The translations under genes were made by a program, and so were the position numbers. From the NCBI GenBank assembly GCA_937773555.1, contig CALJVT010000004.1:62001-126000 (forward strand): a stretch of 64,000 nt of DNA, in the 5' to 3' direction. Each line of letters opens with the position of its first letter. Positions within the stretch are counted from its first letter, which is position 1. Source of the DNA: an uncultured Pseudomonadales bacterium (GTDB lineage: Bacteria; Pseudomonadota; Gammaproteobacteria; Pseudomonadales; Balneatricaceae). This document shows, piece by piece, positions 44,333-53,879 of this stretch. The notes under the pieces were generated by a model. It did no database searches. It was given only the letters and a program-made list of their open reading frames with translations, and had not been told where the DNA came from.

Positions 44333-45265
44333 TTAGAGTTTTAGTGTGGCTGCAAGTGACGCAGCATCATTAATGGACGCAGATTGTAACGTCTTGTTAA
44401 TACGTTTTGTTAAACCATTTAAAACTTTCCCTGGGCCGCATTCTACCACAAGGTCGACACCACTCGCTGCAATAGACTCGACACACTGGGTCCACAGCAC
44501 TGGTTGATGTAACTGAGCGACAAGATTGCTAATAATTGCCTCACTGGAGGAAGCTAATTTGGCATCTACGTTATGTACCACAGGTATCATGGGCAGGCTC
44601 ATCTTTACCCCTGCAAGTATGGTGCGCAACTTTTCGGCTGCAGGCAACATTAGCGCACAGTGCGAGGGGACGCTTACCGGCAACGCTAAAGCGCGCTTAG
44701 CTCCTCCCGCTTTACAAGCAACCATGGCACGCTCTACTGCTAATTTAGAACCCGCAATTACTACTTGGCCTGGCGAATTATAATTTACAGGCGCCACAGT
44801 CTGCCCTTGCGCGCTAACTTCACAGGCTAAAGCAATAGCATCATTATCCAAGCCAATAATGGCAGCCATCGCACCCTCTCCTGAAGGAACTGCTGCTTGC
44901 ATAAATTGGCCACGAGCTTCAACCAACCGAATAGCATCAGAGAAACCTAACGCTCCGGCACAAACTAACGCAGAATACTCTCCTAAACTATGACCAGCTA
45001 GCATAGTGGGTGTTCTGCCACCCTTCTCCAACCACAAACGCCACAAGGCAACGCTAGCGGAAAGTAACGCAGGCTGAGTAATATAGGTTTGGTTAAGCTG
45101 ACCACTTTGATCATGTTGTACCAACTGCCATAGGTCATAACCTAACGCCTCGCTAGCTTGGGAAAAAGTCTCAACAACAACGTGATGATTAGCGCCTAAC
45201 TCAGCTAACATGCCCACACTTTGGGACCCTTGCCCTGGGAAAACAAATGCAATATTAGCGCTCAT
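44333..45265 (-). CDS. fabD: Malonyl-CoA:ACP transacylase
   Basis: Loads malonyl groups onto ACP. The 310 residues match E. coli FabD (309). FPGQGSQSVGML at the N-terminus, catalytic Ser93 in AGHSLGEYSALVCAG, Arg in EARGQFMQ, and His in SVPSHCALM are all visible. It is 41 bases after plsX and 13 bases before fabG in one operon. Confidence 0.97.
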   Translation of the reverse strand: MSANIAFVFPGQGSQSVGMLAELGANHHVVVETFSQASEALGYDLWQLVQHDQSGQLNQTYITQPALLSASVALWRLWLEKGGRTPTMLAGHSLGEYSALVCAGALGFSDAIRLVEARGQFMQAAVPSGEGAMAAIIGLDNDAIALACEVSAQGQTVAPVNYNSPGQVVIAGSKLAVERAMVACKAGGAKRALALPVSVPSHCALMLPAAEKLRTILAGVKMSLPMIPVVHNVDAKLASSSEAIISNLVAQLHQPVLWTQCVESIAASGVDLVVECGPGKVLNGLTKRINKTLQSASINDAASLAATLKL

Positions 45266-45306
45266 TACGGTACCTTTTCTAAATTCAATATTATTTAAGT
45301 GTAAGC

Positions 45307-46308
45307 CTAACAGTCGTCCAGAAGGCGCTCTGTAACCTGCATTTCAACATAATCTTGGGTGGCCTCGATAGCATATTGCAACGCAGTGGCATTAGCATAA
45401 CTGTGGGACTTAACAACTAGACCTTGTAAACCTAGTAAAAACGCACCATTTAAACGATCAGGGTCAAACTGCAGCTGCCAAGCTTGCATGATTTTGCCAA
45501 TTTGAGTAGGCGTCAGATCACTGCTCGTTAAATTTTTTCTAAAGCTGTGAGCCAGCATATTGCTAACCCCTTCGCCTGATTTAATCAAAATATTGCCAGC
45601 ATAGCCATCACAAACAACAACACTCGCCAAACCATCAAAGACTTCTTGTGGTTCTATGTAGCCTAGGTAGTTAAGTTTAGCATCTGATTCGAGCAGGTTA
45701 TGAGCTGCTTGCACTTGGGCCTGTCCAGTGCCTGACTCAGTAGCAATGTTGAGTAGTTTTAAACTGACTTTAGGGTTTTGTTGCAAACTAGCTTCTAATG
45801 CCTGACCTAACTGACCAAATTGATACAATTGCTGGCCAGTGGAAGTAAGGTTAGCACCCATATCAAGCACTAAACACATGCCCTTGCGGGTAGGGATATG
45901 ACTAGCAAATGCGGGTCTTTCATAACCCGGCAACATTCTTATTAAATGACGGCTGAGGGCCATAAGGGCTGCAGAACTTCCACAACTAACGCAACCATTA
46001 GCTTTACCTTGAGCTACTAGGGATAAAGAAATGTACATAGAAGAGTTTTGTTTTTGACGTAAAATTACCATCAAGTCGTCTGTTTTTTCCACAACTTGGG
46101 GAGCATCAATGAAGTATAGTCGCTGCAAGAGCGGCGCTTGTTTGTCAGTGACTGCAGCTATTAATGGTGCAAGTATGTCCTGAGGTCCGACCCAGAAAAG
46201 GCTCAAGCGAGGGTGGCGCTCGAGGCTAGCTAACGCCGCCTCGAGGCTGGTGCTGGGACCTGAGTCCCCACCCATAGCATCGACTGCTAGGGTGTAATAC
46301 GACGACAA
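45307..46308 (-). CDS. plsX: Phosphate acyltransferase
   Basis: Makes acyl-phosphate from acyl-ACP for phospholipid synthesis. The 333 residues begin LAVDAMGGDSGPSTSLEAAL, the PlsX hallmark, and include NVGNMGAN-like CLVLDMGANLTS and VCDGYAGNILIKSGEG. The start is TTG at 46308, one base after the rpmF stop; no ATG or GTG upstream of the conserved part is available in frame. The weak start, coupled to rpmF translation, may limit its amount. Confidence 0.94.
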   Translation of the reverse strand: MSSYYTLAVDAMGGDSGPSTSLEAALASLERHPRLSLFWVGPQDILAPLIAAVTDKQAPLLQRLYFIDAPQVVEKTDDLMVILRQKQNSSMYISLSLVAQGKANGCVSCGSSAALMALSRHLIRMLPGYERPAFASHIPTRKGMCLVLDMGANLTSTGQQLYQFGQLGQALEASLQQNPKVSLKLLNIATESGTGQAQVQAAHNLLESDAKLNYLGYIEPQEVFDGLASVVVCDGYAGNILIKSGEGVSNMLAHSFRKNLTSSDLTPTQIGKIMQAWQLQFDPDRLNGAFLLGLQGLVVKSHSYANATALQYAIEATQDYVEMQVTERLLDDC

Positions 46309-46309
46309 A

Positions 46310-46489
46310 TTACTCGGCGTCTTGATTAACTACCTGACGGCCTTTGTAAAAACCATCAGCAGTTATATGATGACGACGATGCGTCTCACCCGTGGTGGCA
46401 TCTACAGACAGAGTAGCTGTTTCTAATGCATCGTGTGAACGACGCTGCCCGCGCCTAGAACGGGTTACTTTGCTCTTTTGTACAGCCAT
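46310..46489 (-). CDS. rpmF: Large ribosomal subunit protein bL32
   Basis: A small basic 50S ribosomal protein of 59 residues: [20 protein letters not shown] at the start and [15 protein letters not shown] at the end are typical of gammaproteobacterial bL32. No zinc Cys pair is present, as in E. coli. It starts at 46489 with AGGAG about 9 bases upstream and lies between yceD and plsX, the conserved order linking ribosome and lipid synthesis. Confidence 0.96.
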   Translation of the reverse strand: MAVQKSKVTRSRRGQRRSHDALETATLSVDATTGETHRRHHITADGFYKGRQVVNQDAE

Positions 46490-46513
46490 GACTAAAAACT
46501 CCTAATTGGTAAA

Positions 46514-47023
46514 CTAATCTTTTTGCAGTAAAGCCTGCAATCCCATAAAAGGATTTGGCTTTTCCTGCACGGTTTCTTTGTGACCATATTCAATTGCAAC
46601 TTCGCAATCTGAATGATAAGCCACAATGGGTATATTCAAAATCATTTCGTGGTCAATAAGCTCACGCATATCAAGCTTCTTATCTTCCAATAACCAAGGG
46701 TCATATTCAGTCGGAAGTTTCTCAGCCTGCTCTTCGTTAAGCACTATAGCCACACTCATGTCGCCCATTATATCAATGCTAACGGCATCTAGACAACGCT
46801 GACAGCTAATTTGTACGTTTTTTATTTCGGCACTGCCCTTAATGATTGGGCGGTGAGCATTATCACGTGAAAAGTGCAGCTGCACACTCACTTGCCCTTG
46901 GTCCGATTGTAGGTAGCTACAAAAACCAGTTAACGTTGATAATTCAACGGCACCAGTAATGGTTTGCTGACCATCGCATAGCTTGCGCGGATCTAAAAAA
47001 CGAGGTAATTCTGTTTCAAACAT
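46514..47023 (-). CDS. yceD: YceD family 23S rRNA accumulation protein
   Basis: A DUF177 protein of 169 residues, needed for normal 23S rRNA levels in E. coli. The family CxxC pair appears in VQISCQRCLDAVSIDI, with later acidic stretch DKKLDMRELIDHEMILNIPI and C-terminal NPFMGLQALLQ. It is the first gene of the rpmF-plsX-fab operon, 24 bases ahead of rpmF. The gap of 132 bases upstream should contain the promoter. Confidence 0.92.
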   Translation of the reverse strand: MFETELPRFLDPRKLCDGQQTITGAVELSTLTGFCSYLQSDQGQVSVQLHFSRDNAHRPIIKGSAEIKNVQISCQRCLDAVSIDIMGDMSVAIVLNEEQAEKLPTEYDPWLLEDKKLDMRELIDHEMILNIPIVAYHSDCEVAIEYGHKETVQEKPNPFMGLQALLQKD

Positions 47024-47155
47024 GGCGCGATATGATATTCATGTACCTTCCATATGTCAAAGAAAAAAGCCATTAAAAGTAAAATATATACACTTTTTAG
47101 GTGCGTTTTTTGTAATTAATGCTAAAAGTGTGGAAATATTACGTTTATCAAAGGT

Positions 47156-48100
47156 TTACTGGATTACCAAGGTTGGATTTAAGCCCCAGGTGATCGCAGT
47201 TTTAGTTTGTGCACCTAATTCGTCCATCACTGCTTCAAGAGGGGTTTTTTCGGGCGAATACCAAATCATATTAGCGCCACCAGCTTGATCTCTTGCCACA
47301 GTATGCAAACTACCTAACCCATCAATTAAACCTAACTCTAGTGCACGGGCGCCATTCCAAACGGCACCAGAGTACAAGTCTTCATGACGGATTAAGCGAT
47401 CGCCTCTTCCCAGCTCTACTTGGGAGATAAACTGCTGATGAATTTGATCAAGCAAGCCCTGGAACATTTCTTTTTGTTGCGCTTTTTCTGGCAAAAACGG
47501 ATCCAAAAAATCTTTATTGCCGCCAGCAGCATACGTTCGACGCTCTACACCCAATTTAGCAATCAACTGATCAAAACCAAAACCACTGCCAATAACACCA
47601 ATTGAACCAACAGTACTGGCTTTGTCGGCATAAATATAATCTGCCGCAGCCGCAATGTAATATGCCCCTGAGGCACCCACATCTCCGATCACAGCGTAAA
47701 GGGTTTTTTCTGGGTGAGCCTGCTTTAAAAGCTGTAATTCATCGAACAATATACCCGCTTGCACGGGGCTGCCTCCAGGGCTATTAATATTAAGCACTAC
47801 TGCCTTAGCATTTGGGGCAGCAAAGGCTTCCACTAAGGCCGGCAATAAACGCTCTGAACTGGCCTCACCACCCGCCATAATTGGGCCAAATACGTTCACC
47901 ACTGCTACATGGTCTTGCGATAATGACAAGGTTTTAACGTCATCATCTGATAATACGATTGCGAGTATGCTAAACAGAAAAATAAAGCCTAAACTTTTAA
48001 AAAAGATACCCCAACGCCTCGACCTACGCTGCTCATCCTGAATACTAGTCACTAATTTACCAATCACTTGCCATTCTGGTTTGTTCGATTCTTCGTTCAT
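47156..48100 (-). CDS. sppA: S49 family signal peptide peptidase SppA (short form)
   Basis: Inner-membrane serine protease that degrades cleaved signal peptides. The 314-residue form has one N-terminal span (about 30-50) and a single catalytic domain, unlike the duplicated 618-residue E. coli SppA. The dyad is Ser144 in VIGDVGASGAYYIAAAAD and Lys196 in AAGGNKDFLDPF; LNINSPGGSPVQAG forms the oxyanion loop. The gene corresponds in position to PA2973 of Pseudomonas, though the maf gene expected between it and yceD is missing here. Confidence 0.93.
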   Translation of the reverse strand: MNEESNKPEWQVIGKLVTSIQDEQRRSRRWGIFFKSLGFIFLFSILAIVLSDDDVKTLSLSQDHVAVVNVFGPIMAGGEASSERLLPALVEAFAAPNAKAVVLNINSPGGSPVQAGILFDELQLLKQAHPEKTLYAVIGDVGASGAYYIAAAADYIYADKASTVGSIGVIGSGFGFDQLIAKLGVERRTYAAGGNKDFLDPFLPEKAQQKEMFQGLLDQIHQQFISQVELGRGDRLIRHEDLYSGAVWNGARALELGLIDGLGSLHTVARDQAGGANMIWYSPEKTPLEAVMDELGAQTKTAITWGLNPTLVIQ

Positions 48101-48265
48101 TGACCCAGCCTGTGTAATATATCTTTCAATAACTATTTAATGGGCCCAAATGTTTGTTTTAAAAGCCCTCATGTTTGTATTTTTCTCTGTTATGCTAATG
48201 ACCAAAGCCCACAGACAAATACATAAACCAAGACTCACTCAACGCCAGTGAAGTAAAGGAACTAT

Positions 48266-49624
48266 ATGCACACCATTGATGCCCTAATTTCGCCCCAGGG
48301 GAGCTTAGACATACTCACCCTAGAAGAGATCAACCAGCTACACAAATCAGCCTCTACTGGCTTACATGAGCTATTTAGGCAGTGCTGCCTTGCCATCCTA
48401 AACTGTGGCACAGAAGAAGATGACATAGAAGCATTACTGCAACGCAATAAGCAGTTCGACGTAGAGGTAGTGCCACAGACCCGTGGCGTGTTACTGCAGC
48501 TTAATAATGCTCCTATTAGCGCTTTTGTAGACGGCGAAATTATTTTAGGTATTAAGGAAAACCTTTATTCAGTGCTGCGTGACATTATTTATCTCAACAA
48601 TAGTCTGCTCCATAACGATGAAAGTCACACTGGTACTCAGCTTACGGCGCTTGTATTTCAAATACTTCGCCACGCACAGGCCTTGGCGCCAAGGCGCAAA
48701 CCTAACATTGTGGTTTGCTGGGGTGGGCACTCCATCAAAACTGTAGAGTACGACTATACTAAAAAAGTGGGTTACGATTTAGGGCTAAGAGGTTATGACA
48801 TTTGCACAGGCTGTGGCCCAGGAGCAATGAAAGGCCCAATGAAAGGTGCCCATATAGCCCACGCTAAGCAACGCTGTCACGATTACCGCTATATCGGCAT
48901 TACTGAACCTGGAATTATTGCAGCTGAGTCTCCTAACCCAATGGTGAATGAACTCATCATCATGCCTGATATTGAAAAACGGCTTGAAGCCTTTGTAAGA
49001 CTTGGCCACGCCTTCATCGTGTTTCCTGGCGGCGTAGGCACAGCGGAAGAGATTTTGTATTTATTAGGCATTTTATTACACCCAAAAAACGATCAACTTA
49101 CTGTACCCCTAATTTTTACAGGCCCAACCAGTGCAAAAGCATACTTTGAGCAAATTGACGCCTTTATTGGGGCCACACTTGGGGCAAAAGCACAGTCGAA
49201 ATACCAGATCATTATTGAAGATCCAAGCGCTGTAGCTATCGCTATCAAGGCCAAAATGGAAGACGTAGTGGAACATAGGCAAAAAGTTGGTGACGCCTAC
49301 CACTACAATTGGCAATTACACATCGAAGAGGATTTCCAACGTCCGTTTATTCCCACTCACACAAACATGGCAGATCTTAAGCTTGAATCCAGCTTGCCCA
49401 CAGCAACACTTGCTAGCAATTTACGCAAAGCCATGAGTGGCATTGTAGCAGGCAATGTGAAAACATTTGGATTGGAACAAATACGCTTACATGGCCCGTA
49501 CCAGCTTAAAGCAGAAGCTGAAATGCTTAATAAACTCGATGTATTATTGCAAAGTTTTGTCGCACAGGATCGCATGAAACTGCCTGGCAGCAAGGTTTAC
49601 CAACCCTGCTACACAGTAAGTTAG
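48266..49624 (+). CDS. ppnN: Nucleotide 5'-monophosphate nucleosidase PpnN (LOG family)
   Basis: Cleaves the glycosidic bond of nucleoside monophosphates and is activated by (p)ppGpp in E. coli. The 452 residues match E. coli PpnN (454). An N-terminal DUF4478 domain covers about 1-140; the central LOG domain has VVCWGGHSIKTVEYDYTKKV, GCGPGAMKGPMKGA and FIVFPGGVGTAEEILYLLGI, the last being the PGGxGTxxE motif with the catalytic Glu. A DUF3412 domain ends the protein. It is divergent from sppA and convergent with gcdG. Confidence 0.95.
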   Translation: MHTIDALISPQGSLDILTLEEINQLHKSASTGLHELFRQCCLAILNCGTEEDDIEALLQRNKQFDVEVVPQTRGVLLQLNNAPISAFVDGEIILGIKENLYSVLRDIIYLNNSLLHNDESHTGTQLTALVFQILRHAQALAPRRKPNIVVCWGGHSIKTVEYDYTKKVGYDLGLRGYDICTGCGPGAMKGPMKGAHIAHAKQRCHDYRYIGITEPGIIAAESPNPMVNELIIMPDIEKRLEAFVRLGHAFIVFPGGVGTAEEILYLLGILLHPKNDQLTVPLIFTGPTSAKAYFEQIDAFIGATLGAKAQSKYQIIIEDPSAVAIAIKAKMEDVVEHRQKVGDAYHYNWQLHIEEDFQRPFIPTHTNMADLKLESSLPTATLASNLRKAMSGIVAGNVKTFGLEQIRLHGPYQLKAEAEMLNKLDVLLQSFVAQDRMKLPGSKVYQPCYTVS

Positions 49625-49637
49625 GGGCTAGACTAGG

Positions 49638-50867
49638 CTAAGCAATGGCCTGAGCACTTAACAAGGCTTTAAACTCAGGTTCTTTCATGGCCAGCCAGTC
49701 CTGTAAAACCTCATGAGTATGCTCTCCCAACATCGGTGGAGCTTGGTTATACTGTAATGGCGTTGCCGAAAGCTTAATAGGGTTAGCGACGCTTTCAACC
49801 CAACCCAGTTGGGTATGTTCAAGGGATATTTTCATTTCCCTCGCTTGAACTTGTGGGTTATCAAACACTTGGTCAATAGTGCAAATAGGCCCACAAGGAA
49901 CACCCACTTTATTCAGTTCGGTTAACCACCATTGAGTATTTCGCTGCTTTAGCAAGCCAGACACTTCTGGCACCAGTGTATTTCGGTTAGCGACTCTAAG
50001 TGCATTACTTGCATATAGGGTACTAGTTGCCAACTCTTTTTTGCCAGCCACTTGGCAAAATCTTTGAAACTGGGCATTATTACCTACTGCCAAAATTAGA
50101 TGTCCGTCACTGGTAGCAAAGGCCTGATAAGGAACAATATTAGGGTGTGCATTGCCAAGGCGCTGAGGGTTTTCATTGGTGGCTATGTAATTCATGGCTT
50201 GGTTTGCCAAGGCAGCCACCTGTACATCCAGCAAAGCTAAATCAATATGTTGGCCTTGCCCTGTGCGCAACTGGTGAATGAGGGCACCCTGGATGGCGTT
50301 AGAGGCATACAAACCGGTCATAACATCAGCCACTGCCACACCTACCTTCATTGGCTCACCATGTTCACTGCCAGTGACACTCATTAAACCGCCCATAGCT
50401 TGAATCATAAAGTCATACCCTGCACGATCTTTATAAGGTCCAGACTGACCAAAACCAGTAATAGAGCAATACACCAAACGTGGGTTAATGGCGTTTAACG
50501 TAATAAAGTCTAAGCCATATTTAGCTAACCCTCCTACTTTGAAGTTTTCAATCAACACATCAGCCTTAGCTGCCAATTGTTTTATTAGCAACTGACCCGC
50601 TGGCACAGAAATATCCACGCATAGCGAGCGCTTACCGCGATTTGCTGTTTGAAAATAAGCCGCTTCACGGGCTTCATTGGCTTCAAAACCCACAGCACAC
50701 GGCATGTAAGGAGGCCCCCATGAGCGGGTATCATCCCCTGCCCCTGGACGCTCCACTTTAATCACATCAGCCCCCAGATCTGCCAACATTTGTCCAGCCC
50801 AAGGGCCAGCCAAAATACGACTAAGATCTAACACTTTAATGCCCTGCAAAGGCGTGGTGATGCTCAT
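49638..50867 (-). CDS. gcdG: CaiB/BaiF CoA-transferase, probable succinyl-CoA:glutarate CoA-transferase
   Basis: A class III CoA-transferase of 409 residues. The N-terminal LDLSRILAGPWAGQMLADLGADVIKVERP and the catalytic Asp in AGYDFMIQAMGGLMSVTG are typical. It lies 10 bases after gcdH on the same strand, the arrangement of gcdH-gcdG in Pseudomonas, where the product moves CoA to glutarate. The specific substrate is inferred from this pairing. No GcdR regulator, csiD or lhgO is adjacent. Confidence 0.87.
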   Translation of the reverse strand: MSITTPLQGIKVLDLSRILAGPWAGQMLADLGADVIKVERPGAGDDTRSWGPPYMPCAVGFEANEAREAAYFQTANRGKRSLCVDISVPAGQLLIKQLAAKADVLIENFKVGGLAKYGLDFITLNAINPRLVYCSITGFGQSGPYKDRAGYDFMIQAMGGLMSVTGSEHGEPMKVGVAVADVMTGLYASNAIQGALIHQLRTGQGQHIDLALLDVQVAALANQAMNYIATNENPQRLGNAHPNIVPYQAFATSDGHLILAVGNNAQFQRFCQVAGKKELATSTLYASNALRVANRNTLVPEVSGLLKQRNTQWWLTELNKVGVPCGPICTIDQVFDNPQVQAREMKISLEHTQLGWVESVANPIKLSATPLQYNQAPPMLGEHTHEVLQDWLAMKEPEFKALLSAQAIA

Positions 50868-50877
50868 AGTTAAGGGC

Positions 50878-52056
50878 CTAGTAAAACGCTTGAATGCCAG
50901 TTTGAGCCCGGCCTAAAATCAACGCATGCACATCATGGGTGCCTTCATAAGTGTTGACCGCTTCTAGATTCATCACATGGCGAATAACACCAAACTCATC
51001 ACTCACACCATTACCACCATGCATATCACGCGACTGTCGAGCAACGTCTAAAGACTTACCACAGTTGTTTCGCTTCATTAACGAAATAAGCTCAACAGGA
51101 CAGTTATCATCGTCCATTAAACGACCCATCTGCAAGCAACCCTGCAAACCAATAGAAATTTCTGTTTGCATGTCAGCAAGCTTCTTTTGGATCAACTGGG
51201 TGGCTGCCAATGGTCGGCCAAACTGGGAGCGGTCTAAAGTATACTGACGGGCTGCATGCCAGCAGAATTCAGCAGCACCAAGTGAGCCCCAAGCAATGCC
51301 ATATCGGGCTTTATTTAAGCAACCAAATGGTCCTGCAAGGCCTTTAATGGTGGGGAATAGGTTCTCTTGGGGCACAAATACATTATCCATGACTATTTCA
51401 CCCGTCACAGAGGCTCGCAAAGAAAACTTGCCTTCAATCTTAGGCGTGGTTAAACCTTTCATACCACGCTCTAATATAAAGCCTCGAATGACACCCTCAA
51501 GCTTGGCCCAAACTACCATAACGTCTGCAATAGGCGAGTTGGTAATCCACATCTTGGCACCTGTAAGCAAATAACCACCATCTACAGCCACCGCACGTGT
51601 TGTCATACTGGCAGGGTCAGAGCCCGAATCGGGTTCAGTTAAACCAAAGCAACCCACCCACTCACCTGTAGAAAGCTTGGGTAAATATTTCATACGCTGC
51701 TCTTCAGTGCCGTAAGCATGAATAGGATGCATGACTAACGAAGACTGCACACTCATGGCCGAGCGATAACCGCTGTCTACGCGCTCTACCTCGCGGGCCA
51801 CCAAGCCGTAGCTGACATAATTTACGCCAGCACAGCCATATTTCTCTGGAATAGTAGCACCTAGTAGGCCTAGCTCACCAAATTCAGTCATTATTTCGCG
51901 ATCAAAAATCTCCTCTCGGTTGGCCTTTAGCACTCTACTTACAAGCCCATCTTGACAATACTCTCGCGCAGCATCACGAATCATGCGCTCTTCTGAGGTC
52001 AGTTGCTGTTCTAAAAAAAACGGATCTTGCCAAGAAAATTCGGTACGAGTTGCCAT
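50878..52056 (-). CDS. gcdH: Glutaryl-CoA dehydrogenase
   Basis: FAD enzyme that oxidises and decarboxylates glutaryl-CoA to crotonyl-CoA in lysine and tryptophan breakdown. The 392 residues begin [20 protein letters not shown], typical of GcdH. Visible are [37 protein letters not shown] and the catalytic Glu in [20 protein letters not shown] near the C-terminus. Electrons go to ETF and EtfD. A perfect 42-base palindrome lies 61 bases upstream. Confidence 0.94.
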   Translation of the reverse strand: MATRTEFSWQDPFFLEQQLTSEERMIRDAAREYCQDGLVSRVLKANREEIFDREIMTEFGELGLLGATIPEKYGCAGVNYVSYGLVAREVERVDSGYRSAMSVQSSLVMHPIHAYGTEEQRMKYLPKLSTGEWVGCFGLTEPDSGSDPASMTTRAVAVDGGYLLTGAKMWITNSPIADVMVVWAKLEGVIRGFILERGMKGLTTPKIEGKFSLRASVTGEIVMDNVFVPQENLFPTIKGLAGPFGCLNKARYGIAWGSLGAAEFCWHAARQYTLDRSQFGRPLAATQLIQKKLADMQTEISIGLQGCLQMGRLMDDDNCPVELISLMKRNNCGKSLDVARQSRDMHGGNGVSDEFGVIRHVMNLEAVNTYEGTHDVHALILGRAQTGIQAFY

Positions 52057-52116
52057 GATTAAGTCTCAAGTTTATTTATGTCAGTTAGTTTGTTCGCCAT
52101 CCATAGTATGAATATA

Positions 52117-52158
52117 TCGCCATTTAATAAAAATGTCGACATTTTTATTAAATGGCGA
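52117..52158. repeat. Perfect 42-base palindrome upstream of gcdH
   Basis: Two 21-base arms (left TCGCCATTTAATAAAAATGTC, written here as its parts TCGCC, ATTTAAT, AAAAATGTC) are exact reverse complements with no loop; the centre is GTCGAC at 52135-52140. It occupies the 143-base gap between ivdG and gcdH, both on minus. It has no T-run outside the stem, so it is not a typical terminator. It could be an operator, an mRNA processing hairpin or an element remnant. Confidence 0.9.
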
Positions 52159-52199
52159 ATAAACGCGAATTAATCGTATAGGCTATTTATCCACTAGAA

Positions 52200-52952
52200 T
52201 TAGAACCTTAAACCACCGTCAAACTCTATCAACCTGCCGTTCATATAGTCATTTTCAATAATAAACATAACGGCGTCGGCTAGCTCTGTTCGGTCACCTA
52301 AGCGGCCTACGGGTATAACCTTTTCGATGCGTTCTAGGGCTTCTGGCTTCATAGAGTCGGTCATGTCTGTAGAGATGACCCCTGGAGCAATACCTACAGC
52401 CCGAATGCCGAACCTGTTAAGCTCTCCTGCCCACGTAGTGACAAGGGCAGCCACGCCTGCTTTGGTGGCGGCATAGTTGCTTTGGCCAATGTTACCTGCC
52501 TTTGCAATGCTGGAAATATTAACAATAACACCACCATTGCCCGCTTTTGCCATGGCGATAGCGCCTTCACGGCCACACAAAAAGGTGCCTGTAAGGTTGA
52601 CGTCGATGACTGATTGCCACTGGCTAAGGCTCATCTTGCCCTGCACTTGGCCATCTTTAAACTTGATTAACATGCCGTCACGCAGCAGACCTGCGTTATT
52701 AACTAGCCCATCTAAGCGACCAAAATCGGCTAATACCTGCTCAAATAACATTTCTACTTCAGGCTCTTGAGTGATATTGCAGACATAACCCTTGCTTTGG
52801 GTGCCACAAGAAGCAGCGGCTAAGTCGACTGCGGCTTGGTCTAAGTCGACCAAAGCACAAATGCCGCCTTTGTGAGTAATCGCTTGAGCAATGGCCAAAC
52901 CTAAGCCGCGTGCGCCACCAGTAATAACAAATACCTGACCTTCAACCTTCAT
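52200..52952 (-). CDS. ivdG: Short-chain dehydrogenase, probable 3-hydroxy-2-methylbutyryl-CoA dehydrogenase
   Basis: An SDR of 250 residues. Cofactor motif VITGGARGLGLAIAQA, Asp in ALVDLDQAAVD (suggesting NAD preference), NNAGLLRDGMLIKF, catalytic Ser in VNISSIAKAGN and Tyr-Lys in NYAATKAGVAAL. By sequence alone it could be called a 3-oxoacyl reductase; its position as last gene of the ivd operon, as in Shewanella, points to isoleucine breakdown. It is 3 bases after mmsB. Confidence 0.82.
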   Translation of the reverse strand: MKVEGQVFVITGGARGLGLAIAQAITHKGGICALVDLDQAAVDLAAASCGTQSKGYVCNITQEPEVEMLFEQVLADFGRLDGLVNNAGLLRDGMLIKFKDGQVQGKMSLSQWQSVIDVNLTGTFLCGREGAIAMAKAGNGGVIVNISSIAKAGNIGQSNYAATKAGVAALVTTWAGELNRFGIRAVGIAPGVISTDMTDSMKPEALERIEKVIPVGRLGDRTELADAVMFIIENDYMNGRLIEFDGGLRF

Positions 52953-52955
52953 GAA

Positions 52956-53861
52956 TCAAACCTTTTTACTGGAATAGTGTTGATAAATACTCGAAAAATC
53001 TAACCTGCCGTGGCCTTCTGCACCATGGTCTTTAAAAAGCTCGGCTGCTTTTTGACCCATAGGCACTGCAGAGTCTGACGCTTGGGCTGCTGCTAGCGCT
53101 AGGCCTAAGTCTTTGTTCATTAGATCGACCATAAAACCGCCTTGATAGTCATTACTTGCTGGCGTGCCATCCATTACGCCAGGCACTGGGTTATAAATTT
53201 CTAAGGCCCAGTTGCGGCCTGAGCTTTTTACCATAATATCTGACAACACTTTGGCATCTAACCCATTTTCTACACCCATACGCAGCGCTTCTGAGGTGCC
53301 TGCCATCAACACACTTAATAACATGTTGTTACACATTTTGGCCACTTGTCCGGCACCTGCTGGGCCAGCATGGAAAATATTTTTGCCCATGGCATTGAGG
53401 ATAGGCTCAGCTAGTGCAAAAGCCTCCACTTCACCACCTACAATAAAGCTTAAGGTGCCAGCTTTGGCACCTGCTGTGCCACCAGAAACGGGGGCATCTA
53501 CAAATTTTATGCCTAAGTCATTGGCGCAAAGGCCTACACTACGGGAGGTTTGCGCATCTATGGTACTAGAGTCTATTACTAAGCATCCCTTAGCAAGCAG
53601 CGTTAAAAGGCCATTTTTTTCTTGTTCATTACCTAAATAAAGGCCTGCTACGTGCTTTCCTGCAGGCAACATACTGATCACTACCTGGGCATTTTCAACC
53701 GCGTTGGCTGCAGACCTTGCTGCCACACCACCAATGTTTACAAACTCGTCTAAAGCAGTTTTCACTAAATCAAAGGCAACAACATTATGCCCCGCTTTTA
53801 GCAAGTTTGCGGCCATTGGGCCACCCATGTTACCTAAGCCTATAAATGCTATGTTTGTCAT
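52956..53861 (-). CDS. mmsB: 3-hydroxyisobutyrate dehydrogenase
   Basis: NAD-dependent step of valine degradation giving methylmalonate semialdehyde. The 301 residues have the Rossmann motif IAFIGLGNMGGPMAANLLKA, the substrate loop FVDAPVSGGTAGAKAGTLSF, and the catalytic Lys in GAGQVAKMCNNMLL. It matches ivdF of the Shewanella ivd operon. The gene for the next step, methylmalonate semialdehyde dehydrogenase (mmsA/ivdC), is not in this operon. Confidence 0.94.
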   Translation of the reverse strand: MTNIAFIGLGNMGGPMAANLLKAGHNVVAFDLVKTALDEFVNIGGVAARSAANAVENAQVVISMLPAGKHVAGLYLGNEQEKNGLLTLLAKGCLVIDSSTIDAQTSRSVGLCANDLGIKFVDAPVSGGTAGAKAGTLSFIVGGEVEAFALAEPILNAMGKNIFHAGPAGAGQVAKMCNNMLLSVLMAGTSEALRMGVENGLDAKVLSDIMVKSSGRNWALEIYNPVPGVMDGTPASNDYQGGFMVDLMNKDLGLALAAAQASDSAVPMGQKAAELFKDHGAEGHGRLDFSSIYQHYSSKKV

Positions 53862-53879
53862 AATTATTACCCTAATTCG

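Noticed and set aside
53212-53640. 142-codon plus-strand frame antisense to mmsB
   Set aside because: Antisense shadow; Pro/Ala/Ser-rich translation follows from the codon bias of mmsB.
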